Positions 1-6,667 are shown, counted from the stretch's first letter. The stretch: 9,020 nt of DNA from Accumulibacter sp. (GCA_031284185.1 JAITAJ010000116.1:1-9020); one strand, 5' to 3'. Program-made: numbers and translations. The notes: generated from the letters alone by a model not told the origin.

Positions 1-831
1 CCGATCCGGGACTGGGTCAGGCTGGCGGTCGCCCGCGCGCGCGCGACGGGCGCCCCGGCCGTCTTCTGGCTCGACGGGAAGCGCGCGCATGACGCCAACG
101 TGATCGCCAAGGTCGAAAAGTATCTCGGAGATCACGATACCAGCGGCCTGGAAATCAGGATCCTCCCGCCCGTCGACGCGCTCAGGTACTCCGTCGAGCG
201 CATCCGTCAGGGCAAGGACACCATTTCGGTCACCGGCAACGTGCTGCGCGATTACCTGACCGATCTCTTCCCCATACTTGAACTCGGAACCAGCGCCAAG
301 ATGCTGTCGATCGTCCCGCTCTTGGCTGGCGGCGGTCTGTTTGAGACCGGCGCGGGCGGCTCGGCGCCGAAGCACGTGCAGCAGTTTCTCACGGAAGGTT
401 ACCTGCGCTGGGATTCGCTGGGCGAATTTTCCGCCCTCGGCGCGTCGCTGGAGCACCTCGCGGTCAATTTCAAGAATCCCAAGGCGCAGGTGTTGGCCGA
501 CGCCCTGGACGCGGCCATTGCCAAGTTTCTCGACAACAACAAATCGCCGGCACGCAAGGTGGGCGAGATCGACAATCGCGGCAGCCATTTCTATCTCGCG
601 CTCTATTGGGCCGAGGCGCTGGCCGCCCAGAACGGGGACGGGGAACTCAAGGCGCGTTTTGCCAAGACGGCCAAGGCCCTGCGGGAAAACGAGGCCGGAA
701 TCAACGCGGAACTGATCGGCGCGCAAGGCAAACCGGTGGACATCGGCGGCTACTATCTCCCGGATCCCGACAAGGCTTCCCGGGCCATGCGCCCGAGCGC
801 CACCTTCAACGCCATCATCGACGCGCTTTAG
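1..831 (+). CDS. icd: Monomeric NADP-dependent isocitrate dehydrogenase, C-terminal part (5' end outside window)
   Basis: The reading frame is open from base 1 and ends at TAG 829-831, leaving 276 residues of a protein that is usually about 740 residues long. The visible start (PIRDWVRLAVARARATG, then PAVFWLDGKRAHDANVIAKV) and the end (IGGYYLPDPDKASRAMRPS) match the C-terminal region of the monomeric IDH family, which is unrelated in fold to the common dimeric Icd. The enzyme is cytoplasmic and oxidatively decarboxylates isocitrate to 2-oxoglutarate with NADP+, needing Mg2+ or Mn2+. An internal ATG at 100 is not the start, because conserved sequence continues upstream of it. The gene lies 172 bp before the citrate lyase operon on the same strand, so both loci act at the citrate/isocitrate node. 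Co-transcription is possible, but the structured gap argues for separate control. Identification is by recognised sequence motifs, not a search. Confidence 0.93.
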   Translation, partial: PIRDWVRLAVARARATGAPAVFWLDGKRAHDANVIAKVEKYLGDHDTSGLEIRILPPVDALRYSVERIRQGKDTISVTGNVLRDYLTDLFPILELGTSAKMLSIVPLLAGGGLFETGAGGSAPKHVQQFLTEGYLRWDSLGEFSALGASLEHLAVNFKNPKAQVLADALDAAIAKFLDNNKSPARKVGEIDNRGSHFYLALYWAEALAAQNGDGELKARFAKTAKALRENEAGINAELIGAQGKPVDIGGYYLPDPDKASRAMRPSATFNAIIDAL

Positions 832-953
832 TCCTCATCGGCAAGGGAACGACGCCATGCCGAGCCGTTGGCCCGTTCCAGCCCCTCACCCGACGCCGAT
901 GGGACCGGCGCCGGGCGAAGGGCCGGAACGGGAATCGGGCCTTCGGGCCGCTC

Positions 954-975
954 GTTCAGGGGCGCGCGCCTGAAC
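954..975. repeat. Inverted repeat upstream of citD
   Basis: The arms GTTCAGG (954-960) and CCTGAAC (969-975) are perfectly complementary around an 8-base GC loop, and the element ends 28 bp before the citD start. No T-run follows, so it is not a standard intrinsic terminator. It could be an RNA hairpin in the citD leader, a factor-dependent terminator structure after icd, or a protein-binding palindrome. The function is unknown. Confidence 0.5.
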
Positions 976-1003
976 TTCGTGTTTCGTGCAATCGGGAGAA
1001 ACT

Positions 1004-1267
1004 ATGGAAATCATCAAAAAGGGAGTGGCGGGAACCATGCAGTCGAGTGACCTCATGGTATTCGTCGAGCCGGCCGACACCTTGAGGCTGGAAATCGAGT
1101 CGACCGTCATCAAGCAATTCGGTCATCTGATCAGGGCCAAGGCCGACGAGGTACTGGCGAAGAACGGCGTGACCGCCGGCTTCATCCGCCTCACGGATCG
1201 CGGCGCCCTGGATTATGCCATCGAGGCGCGTATCGAAACCGCCTTGCAGCGCGCCAGCGCGGCGTGA
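1004..1267 (+). CDS. citD: Citrate lyase acyl carrier protein (gamma subunit)
   Basis: This 87-residue protein is the acyl carrier subunit of citrate lyase. It carries the phosphoribosyl-dephospho-CoA arm on which acetyl and citryl groups are exchanged during cleavage of citrate to acetate and oxaloacetate. The N-terminus has the family signature GTMQSSDLMV. By alignment from memory with Klebsiella CitD (Ser14 in GTLESSD), Ser14 here is the expected attachment site. Family length is about 95-98 residues, so this copy is slightly short at the C-terminus. I chose ATG 1004 because GGGAGA (994-999) precedes it and because it places the serine at position 14. An upstream GTG at 986 would add six residues and has no better ribosome binding site. 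It is the first gene of a citDEFXG operon, and citE begins 32 bp after its stop. Confidence 0.92.
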   Translation: MEIIKKGVAGTMQSSDLMVFVEPADTLRLEIESTVIKQFGHLIRAKADEVLAKNGVTAGFIRLTDRGALDYAIEARIETALQRASAA

Positions 1268-1299
1268 ATGGGAAATTTCAAATTTGGAGGAGTGGTGAT

Positions 1300-2214
1300 A
1301 TGGCAGATTCTCAACTGCGCCGGACCTTGCTCTTCGTTCCGGGCAACATGCCGTCCATGCTGCAAAACGTTCCGCTGTTCAAATGCGATTCGGTCATCAT
1401 CGACCTGGAGGATGCCGTCAATCACGCCGAAAAGGATGCCGCGCGCAATCTGGTCCGTCGCTTCCTGGAGAACTGGAAGGATCGGAACAAGGAAGTGCTG
1501 GTGCGGATCAATCCGCTCTATACGAAGTGGGGGCGCGATGACCTGAAGGCGATTCTCCCCGAGAGGCCGGACGCCATCCGCTTCCCGATGTGCGAAACGC
1601 CCGAGCTGGCCCTGGAGCTGGATGCCGAGCTGGCCGCGTATGAGCGCGCGAATGGTCTGGAAGTGGGTCATTTCGGCATCCTACCGTCGATCGAAACCGT
1701 AAAGAGTGTGCTCAACGCCTATGCCATTGCGACGTCCACGAAGCGTATCTTCGGTCTCGCGTTCGGCGCCGAGGACTATACCGCCAGCATGGGCGTTGCC
1801 CGGACGAATTCCGGTGAAGACCTGATTCATCCGCGGATGATGATCGTCATGGCGGCCAAGGCGGCCGGCATTCAGGCCATCGATTCGGTCTTCTCCGACG
1901 TCAACGACATGGAAGCGCTGAAGAAGGAAACCGAACTCGTGAAGAGGATCGGCTATACCGGAAAATGCCTGGTCAATCCGCGCCAGATCGACGTCATTCA
2001 CGAGGCGTTCGCGCCGAAACGGGAAGAAATCGATTACGCCCTGGAAGTGGTCGAAGCGATCAAACAGGCGCGGCAAATGGGAACCGGCGTCATTTCGCTC
2101 AAGGGCAAGATGGTCGACGCGCCGATCGTCAAGCGCGCCGTCAATACCTTGCGCGTCGCCTTTGCGCAGGGTCTGGTCGCCACCCCGATCGATGAGGAGA
2201 TTCTCAATGGCTAA
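1300..2214 (+). CDS. citE: Citrate lyase beta subunit, citryl-ACP oxaloacetate-lyase
   Basis: This 304-residue TIM-barrel protein belongs to the HpcH/HpaI aldolase/citrate lyase family. In the complex it cleaves citryl-ACP to acetyl-ACP and oxaloacetate. Visible motifs, in order, are RRTLLFVPGN (7-16), SVIIDLEDAV (31-40), VLVRIN with Arg69 (66-71), LPSIET with Glu132 (128-133) and FGAEDYTASMG with Asp159 (from 155). Arg69, Glu132 and Asp159 fit the substrate- and Mg2+-binding residues known in this family. The segment RFPMCET (94-100) replaces the RLPKTE I would expect in many CitE proteins. The start is ATG 1300, because GGAGGAG (1286-1292) lies 7 bases upstream; a frame-compatible GTG at 1264 overlaps the citD stop and is unlikely. 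CitE-like stand-alone proteins exist, but the neighbours citD and citF support a true lyase subunit. The stop overlaps the citF start by 8 bp. Confidence 0.94.
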   Translation: MADSQLRRTLLFVPGNMPSMLQNVPLFKCDSVIIDLEDAVNHAEKDAARNLVRRFLENWKDRNKEVLVRINPLYTKWGRDDLKAILPERPDAIRFPMCETPELALELDAELAAYERANGLEVGHFGILPSIETVKSVLNAYAIATSTKRIFGLAFGAEDYTASMGVARTNSGEDLIHPRMMIVMAAKAAGIQAIDSVFSDVNDMEALKKETELVKRIGYTGKCLVNPRQIDVIHEAFAPKREEIDYALEVVEAIKQARQMGTGVISLKGKMVDAPIVKRAVNTLRVAFAQGLVATPIDEEILNG

Positions 2215-3754
2215 GAACAGTCTGGGACGCGAAATCCCCGAAACCTTCAATGGAAAGCGCTACATGCCTTACAAGGACCCGCACGCCATCGTGCCGGAGA
2301 CTTTCCATTTCCAGCGCGCCTCGCGTATGCTCAAGCGCAACTACAGCGGCGCCAGCAAGGTCGTCGGCGGTCTGCGGGAAGCCATCATCGCTTCCGGCCT
2401 GAAAGACGGCATGACCATCTCGACGCACCATCATCTGCGCAACGGCGACCGCCTGCTCAACGATCTCGTCAAGGAAATCGACGCGCTGGGAATCCGCGAC
2501 ATCCGGATCGCCGCGAGTTCCGTGCATATCGTTCATGCCGAGCTGATTCCCTACATCAAGAAAGGTGTCATCACGGCGCTCGAATGCGGCGTCAACGGCC
2601 CGATCGGCGAGCAGATTTCCAAGGGTGAAATCAAGTGTCCGATCGTCGTGCGTTCCCACGGCGGCCGCGCCCGCTCGGTGATCTCGGGCGAAGTGCCCAT
2701 CGACGTGGCCTTCCTGGCCGCGCCGTTTTGCGACGAATACGGCAACTTCAACGGTTTCTACGGGCCGTCCGCCTGCGGCAGCCTGGGATACGCGCTGGTC
2801 GACGCCCAGTACGCCCGCAAGGTCGTCGCCGTGACCGACAACCTGGTGGCCTTCCCGGCGCTGCCGATCGGCGTTCCGCAAAACATCGTGGACATCGTGG
2901 CGACGGTCGATTCGCTGGGCGATCCGAAGAAGATCGTTTCCTCGACGACCAAGCTGACCAAGGACCCGATGGGCCTGCAAATCGCCCAGTATGCCGCGAT
3001 GGTCATCGATTCGTCGGGCTACCTGAAGAACGGCTTCTCGTTCCAGACGGGAACCGGCGGCATCTCGCTGGCCGTCGCCGGGCACGTCCGCGACATGATG
3101 CGCGAGCGCAAGATCAAGGGCAGCTTCGGCTGCGGCGGCATCACCGGCTTCTTCGTCGACATGCTCGAAGAAGGGCTGTTCGAGGGGCTGTTCGACGTGC
3201 AGTGTTTCGACTTGAAGGCGGTCGAATCCATCGGACGCAACCGCAAGCACCAGGAAATGTCGGCGGGCCTGTACGCCAACCCGTTCAACATGGGCGCGGT
3301 GGTCAACCGCCTGGATTGCGCGATCCTCTCCGCCACCGAGATCGACGTGAATTTCAACGTGAACGTCAATACCGAATCTTCCGGGCTGCTGCTGCACAAC
3401 ACGGGCGGGCACTGTGACGTGGCCAACGGCGCCAAGGTGTCGATCATCGTCTGCCCCTCGATCCGTGGCCGTCTGCCGATGGTGCGCGACGAGGTGACGA
3501 CGATCACCACGCCGGGAGAGACGGTCGGCGTGCTCGTCACCGAGCGCGGCATCGCGGTCAACGACCATCTGCCGGAACTCAAGGCGGAACTCATCCGCCG
3601 CCGCGCGCCGGTCAAGGACATCCGTCAGTTGCACGACGAAATCTACGCGGTGACCGGCGCGCCGAAGGCGGTGGAATTCACCGACGAAGTGGTCGGGCTG
3701 ATCGAATATCTGGATGGCACCATCATCGATACGGTCAGAACCGTCCGCGCATAA
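2207..3754 (+). CDS. citF: Citrate lyase alpha subunit, acetyl-ACP:citrate ACP-transferase
   Basis: This 515-residue protein is close to the roughly 510 residues usual for CitF. It swaps citrate for the acetyl group on CitD, forming citryl-ACP and releasing acetate. The fold is of the CoA-transferase type. Recognisable segments include GMTISTHHHLRNGD near residue 80, ALECGVNGPIG near 125, VVRSHGGRARSV near 145, a GCGGITGFFVDMLEEG block near 305, and the C-terminal HNTGGHCDVANGAK near 400, followed by SIRGRLPMV and TITTPGETVGVLVTERGIAVN. The start is ATG 2207, with GAGGAG (2194-2199) seven bases upstream inside citE. The 8-bp overlap with citE suggests translational coupling and equal stoichiometry of the two subunits. 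A longer frame upstream, from 2162, is only read-through of the citE 3' end. Its own 3' end overlaps citX. Confidence 0.95.
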   Translation: MAKNSLGREIPETFNGKRYMPYKDPHAIVPETFHFQRASRMLKRNYSGASKVVGGLREAIIASGLKDGMTISTHHHLRNGDRLLNDLVKEIDALGIRDIRIAASSVHIVHAELIPYIKKGVITALECGVNGPIGEQISKGEIKCPIVVRSHGGRARSVISGEVPIDVAFLAAPFCDEYGNFNGFYGPSACGSLGYALVDAQYARKVVAVTDNLVAFPALPIGVPQNIVDIVATVDSLGDPKKIVSSTTKLTKDPMGLQIAQYAAMVIDSSGYLKNGFSFQTGTGGISLAVAGHVRDMMRERKIKGSFGCGGITGFFVDMLEEGLFEGLFDVQCFDLKAVESIGRNRKHQEMSAGLYANPFNMGAVVNRLDCAILSATEIDVNFNVNVNTESSGLLLHNTGGHCDVANGAKVSIIVCPSIRGRLPMVRDEVTTITTPGETVGVLVTERGIAVNDHLPELKAELIRRRAPVKDIRQLHDEIYAVTGAPKAVEFTDEVVGLIEYLDGTIIDTVRTVRA

Positions 3755-4232
3755 TATCCTGGACGCGCGGGACAGCCGTCACGATGCCCTGACCCGCGCC
3801 CTGGGCGCGGGGCATCCAGTGATCTTGTTCCTGTCGCTCAACATTCCGGGAAGGGAAAAGACGCCTCCAGGCGCGGAGGCGTTTTTTTCGTGGATGTCCG
3901 GCCGTGTCGACGCGGAATTTCCGGGCGCGGCGAGTCTGGCTTCCTCATTCGACGCATTGGGTCCCTACCGCGTCCTCGGGCTGGACGGCGATCCGTCCTC
4001 CATCAAGCGGCGGTGTATCGAACTCGAAACCGGGCATCCGTCGTCGCGGCTCATCGATCTGGACGTTTACACGTCCGCCGGCGCGCAGACCGACCGGGCC
4101 TCGCTCGGGCTGGCGGCGCGGCCCTGCCTCGTCTGCGACGAACGCGCGGTCGATTGCATCCGCGCTCGGCGCCACGGCTTCGATGAACTCGTCGCCAAGG
4201 CTCATGAACTCCTCCTCCCCTTCCGGGCTTGA
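3714..4232 (+). CDS. citX: Apo-citrate lyase phosphoribosyl-dephospho-CoA transferase
   Basis: CitX transfers the 2'-(5''-phosphoribosyl)-3'-dephospho-CoA group from its triphosphate precursor to the serine of apo-CitD. The 172-residue product shows the family pattern: ARDSR (18-22), GHPVILFLSLNIPG (33-46), IELETGHPSSRLIDLDVY with His108, Arg112, Asp115 and Asp117 (102-119), and RPCLVCDERAVDC with Cys138 and Cys141. The match is to E. coli CitX (about 183 residues) from memory. The start is uncertain. ATG 3714 is the only ATG, GTG or TTG that keeps the conserved ARDSR segment, but it overlaps citF by 41 bp and has only a weak ribosome binding site. A non-canonical CTG at 3759 just after the citF stop is an alternative. 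Codons for residues 50-58 contain a terminator-like hairpin and T7. The 3' end overlaps citG by 29 bp. Confidence 0.88.
   Translation: MAPSSIRSEPSAHNILDARDSRHDALTRALGAGHPVILFLSLNIPGREKTPPGAEAFFSWMSGRVDAEFPGAASLASSFDALGPYRVLGLDGDPSSIKRRCIELETGHPSSRLIDLDVYTSAGAQTDRASLGLAARPCLVCDERAVDCIRARRHGFDELVAKAHELLLPFRA
3861..3888 (+). terminator. Intrinsic-terminator-like hairpin inside citX
   Basis: ACGCCTCC (3861-3868) and GGAGGCGT (3875-3882) are perfect 8-bp arms around a 6-base loop, and seven consecutive T (3882-3888) follow directly. This is the textbook form of a rho-independent terminator, yet it lies within the open citX frame (residues about 50-58, TPPGAEAFF). If active, it would reduce transcription of citX and citG relative to citDEF. 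Ribosomes translating citX could suppress it. Its activity is inferred, while the structure itself is plain in the sequence. Confidence 0.55.
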
Positions 4233-5073
4233 AAGGCTGGCCGCCGCGCTGGCGGCGGGAGCCATGATGGAACTCAGGCTGACGCCCAAGCCGGGCCTCG
4301 TCGACCTGCTGGACAACGGGTCGCATCCCGATCTCTCGTTCCCGGTCATGGAGCGCTCGGTCGGCATCGTGGCCCGCTACCTCGAAGAGATCGTGGCTTC
4401 ATTACGTGCGGAAGAAGCGTTCGACCGCCAAAAAGAGATCGCCCTTCGGAGCGAACGCCGGCTTTATGCGGAGATCGGAACGAACACGCACAAGGGCTAC
4501 ATTTTCCTCGCCGGCATGTTGTTGATCGCCCGCCATCATGCTGGCGCATCCGGCGAAAGCGCGGTACGCAAATCGCTGTCCGCCATTTCAAGGACCTTTT
4601 TCAGCACTGCCGGGGAACGGGATACCCACGGAGAACGGGTCCGGCGGCAGTTTCACGGCGGCGGCATCGTGCGCGAAGCGATCGAGGCGTATCCATCGCT
4701 GTTCGATGGTGCCCTGCCGGTTTTCCGCCAGGTGATGGAACAGCGCAAGTGCGTGACCACGGCCTCCTTTGCCATGATGGCTCGTCTGATGCAGACCATC
4801 GACGACACCACGACGCTGCATCGCGGCGGCATGGAAGGTCTGGAGCGAGTCCGCCGGGATGGCCGGGCGCTGGAACGGATCATCGCCGAAGGCGGGGACT
4901 GCGCTGCTTTCCTTGAGCGGCTCAATCAGGACTACAAACGTCTCAACCTGACCATCGGCGGCGTGGCCGACATGCTGGGCATCGCCTTCGCCTGCCTGAT
5001 TTTCGGCAGGGAAATCGATCCCGACGCCCGTGATGCGGAAAAGTATCTTCCACTTCTTTCGGCGATCGCGTAA
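4204..5073 (+). CDS. citG: Triphosphoribosyl-dephospho-CoA synthase
   Basis: CitG condenses ATP with 3'-dephospho-CoA to make 2'-(5''-triphosphoribosyl)-3'-dephospho-CoA, the precursor that CitX loads on CitD. The 289-residue product is close to the roughly 290 residues of E. coli CitG. Conserved motifs are ELRLTPKPGLVDLLDNGSH (23-41), GTNTHKGYIF (92-101), DTHGERVRRQFHGGGIVREA near residues 140-160, TTLHRGGMEG near 200, and a C-terminal NLTIGGVADMLGIAFACLIF. The malonate decarboxylase paralogue MdcB is related, but the neighbours make CitG the better call. I start it at ATG 4204, which overlaps citX by 29 bp and gives the family's usual N-terminal length. The ribosome binding site (AAGG 4197-4200) is weak, which fits coupling to citX. 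A frame-compatible ATG at 3904 lies deep in citX and would add 100 residues of non-family sequence. This is the last gene of the operon. Confidence 0.93.
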   Translation: MNSSSPSGLERLAAALAAGAMMELRLTPKPGLVDLLDNGSHPDLSFPVMERSVGIVARYLEEIVASLRAEEAFDRQKEIALRSERRLYAEIGTNTHKGYIFLAGMLLIARHHAGASGESAVRKSLSAISRTFFSTAGERDTHGERVRRQFHGGGIVREAIEAYPSLFDGALPVFRQVMEQRKCVTTASFAMMARLMQTIDDTTTLHRGGMEGLERVRRDGRALERIIAEGGDCAAFLERLNQDYKRLNLTIGGVADMLGIAFACLIFGREIDPDARDAEKYLPLLSAIA

Positions 5074-5098
5074 CGCCTGGGGATTCCCCCGGCCCGGC

Positions 5099-5134
5099 AA
5101 TGGGGCGACCAATGGGGCGGCCAATGGGGCGGAG
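5099..5134 (+). repeat. Three tandem 12-bp direct repeats
   Basis: AATGGGGCGACC, AATGGGGCGGCC and AATGGGGCGGAG stand head to tail; the first nine bases are identical in all three. They lie 26 bp after the citG stop and 14 bp before a TACAAT hexamer (5148-5153) that could be a -10 box lacking a good -35. Repeated sites in that position may bind an activator for the downstream secreted-protein gene. They could equally be a neutral slippage repeat. Confidence 0.6.
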
Positions 5135-5284
5135 TGAAACAAATCCTTACAATTCCGGCCAGGTTCAAAAAACCTCGGTGGCGACTTGGGCGCAGAATAG
5201 GCCCATCGCGTCGTGGCGCGGATGTTTCCAAGAACGGCGGGCAACGCTGAGAAGCACGGGACGAGGGAGGGAAGGGGCGTGGTG

Positions 5285-5581
5285 ATGAATTCCGGCAAAC
5301 GAATGATCGGCGGCCTTGCCATTGCCTTTCTTTTCGTGATGTCCGCGCCGGCGGTCGAGGCCGGCCCGTGGAAGTATGCCGCTTCGGAACGCGAAGCGCG
5401 CCGGCGGAACGATTTCCAGCCGGGGGAGCGGAGGCCGGACGATGGGCGAGGCCCGCATTACCGGCGGAATGGGGAGCGCGACGCGCGGCCGCGGTCGCAT
5501 CGTCTCTCGCCGGAGGAGCGTTCCCAATTACGCCGCGACATCCGGGACGCCGGCAGGGAAATCTACCCCGCGCGTCGTTGA
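5285..5581 (+). CDS. Small arginine-rich secreted protein of unknown function
   Basis: I do not recognise a named family. The 98-residue product begins with a clear Sec-type signal peptide: basic start (Lys5, Arg6), hydrophobic core about residues 8-20 and a likely cleavage after APAVEA (residue 26, signal peptidase I type AxA-like). The mature part is about 72 residues, strongly basic and hydrophilic, with 20 arginines, and low in complexity in the middle. It ends in LSPEERSQLRRDIRDAGREI, a short amphipathic helix of a type I associate with small exported proteins of betaproteobacteria. It probably acts in the periplasm. The start is ATG 5285, with AAGGGG (5272-5277) seven bases upstream; GTG codons at 5279 and 5282 are alternatives that change little. 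The gene stands alone between citG and ubiA. The signal peptide and ribosome binding site support a real gene, but no function can be assigned. Confidence 0.7.
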   Translation: MNSGKRMIGGLAIAFLFVMSAPAVEAGPWKYAASEREARRRNDFQPGERRPDDGRGPHYRRNGERDARPRSHRLSPEERSQLRRDIRDAGREIYPARR

Positions 5582-5662
5582 GCGCGTGCCAGAGGACGAA
5601 AGGCGGAGCCGGACTTCCGAAACGCGCCCGGCGCCGGTTCATATTCTCACCCCTGACGGCGA

Positions 5663-5668
5663 TATACT
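5663..5668 (+). promoter_or_regulatory. Possible -10 element for ubiA
   Basis: TATACT at 5663-5668 matches the sigma-70 -10 consensus at five of six positions and lies 105 bp before the ubiA start. The best -35 partner, TTCATA at 5638-5643, matches four of six but at a long 19-base spacing. The 192-bp gap between the secreted-protein gene and ubiA (5582-5773) otherwise shows no gene. This is a weak call. Confidence 0.3.
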
Positions 5669-5773
5669 TCCCCGGCTGCGCAATGGGCGTTTCAGATTCT
5701 TCCGTACCTTTTCGGGACGGGTATCCTGGACCGGGGACGCTCGTGTCCGCAGTGAATCGGAGCCGGTTTTACG

Positions 5774-6667
5774 ATGACGATCAATATGGAATCTCTGTGG
5801 CAACGCCTCGGTCGCTATGAGAAGCTGATGCGTCTGGACAAGCCGATCGGCATTCTGCTGTTGCTATGGCCGACCCTGTGGGCGCTCTGGCTGTCTTCCT
5901 GGGGCACGCCGGACTGGGTCGTGGTGTGGGTCTTCGCGCTGGGGACGGTGCTGATGCGTTCGGCGGGATGCGTGATCAACGACCTGGCCGACCGCAAGTT
6001 CGACGCGCACGTCGAACGCACCCGGGACCGTCCCCTGGCCACCGGGGAAGTCTCGGTCAGGGAAGCCCTGTGGCTTTTGCTCGCGTTGATCGCTTGCGCC
6101 TTTTGCCTGGTTCTGGCGTTGCGCAACTGGCACGTCGTCGCCCTGTCCGCGTCTGCCGTCCTGCTGGCCGCCGGCTACCCGTTCACCAAGCGTTTTTTCG
6201 CCGTACCGCAAGCCTGGCTCGGCCTGGCCTATGGTTCCTGCATTCCGATGGCGTATGCCACGCAGTTCGACACGATTCCGGCGACGGCCTGGGTGCTGCT
6301 GCTCGCCAACGTATTCTGGTCGATCGCCTACGATACCGAATACGCCATGGTCGATCGCGCCGACGATCTCCGAATCGGCATCCGAACCTCGGCGATCACC
6401 TTTGGCCGCTTCGATGTGGCCGCGGTGATGTGCTGTTATGCCGCGGCTTTCGCGCTGATCGCCTGGGTGGGCCGCCAGATGCATGCGCGCTGGGCCTTCT
6501 ATGCCGGATTGGGCGTGGCGGCGGCGCTGGCCGGCTATCACTACACCCTGATCCGCAAGCGCGAACCGGCCCGCTGCTTCAAGGCATTTCTGCACAACAA
6601 CTGGGTTGGCGCGAGCATCTTCGCCGGCATCGTCATCGATTTCCTGATCGCGCGCGGCACGCATTGA
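5774..6667 (+). CDS. ubiA: 4-hydroxybenzoate polyprenyltransferase
   Basis: UbiA joins the polyprenyl chain to 4-hydroxybenzoate in the inner membrane, the first membrane-bound step of ubiquinone synthesis. The 297-residue product has the expected length and the family N-terminus LMRLDKPIGILLLLWPTLWAL (18-38). The first aspartate-rich motif, NDLADRKFD, carries Asn69, Asp70, Asp73 and Asp77. The second, YDTEYAMVDRADD, carries Asp187, Asp194, Asp197 and Asp198. These bind Mg2+ and prenyl diphosphate. About eight or nine hydrophobic segments are visible, as expected for the superfamily. PLATGEVS (87-94) and GYPFTKRF (134-141) are further family blocks. The start is ATG 5774; ATG 5786 is an in-frame alternative, and a weak GGAG lies about 11 bases before 5774. 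No ubiC (chorismate lyase) precedes it here. The gene seems to be transcribed alone. Confidence 0.96.
   Translation: MTINMESLWQRLGRYEKLMRLDKPIGILLLLWPTLWALWLSSWGTPDWVVVWVFALGTVLMRSAGCVINDLADRKFDAHVERTRDRPLATGEVSVREALWLLLALIACAFCLVLALRNWHVVALSASAVLLAAGYPFTKRFFAVPQAWLGLAYGSCIPMAYATQFDTIPATAWVLLLANVFWSIAYDTEYAMVDRADDLRIGIRTSAITFGRFDVAAVMCCYAAAFALIAWVGRQMHARWAFYAGLGVAAALAGYHYTLIRKREPARCFKAFLHNNWVGASIFAGIVIDFLIARGTH

Noticed and set aside
30..47. Alternating CG run as possible Z-DNA or a regulatory element
   Set aside because: It encodes the normal ARARATG stretch of isocitrate dehydrogenase and is explained by GC-rich codon use.
868..1050. Small open frame between icd and citD
   Set aside because: It overlaps the citD start, has no ribosome binding site and reads through the leader inverted repeats with biased composition.
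2204..3634. A 476-codon open frame antisense to citF
   Set aside because: The opposite strand encodes unmistakable CitF along its full length. The antisense product is a low-complexity Asp/His/Arg/Val-rich string typical of a GC-rich codon shadow.
5075..5093. Hairpin just after citG (GGGG-ATT-CCCC core) as an operon terminator
   Set aside because: The loop is only three bases, the stem has a mismatch and no T-run follows, so it cannot be called an intrinsic terminator.
5376..5777. A 133-codon plus-strand frame overlapping the secreted protein and the ubiA leader
   Set aside because: It overlaps the secreted-protein gene in another frame, lacks a ribosome binding site and has no recognisable motif. 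The signal peptide supports the 5285 frame instead.
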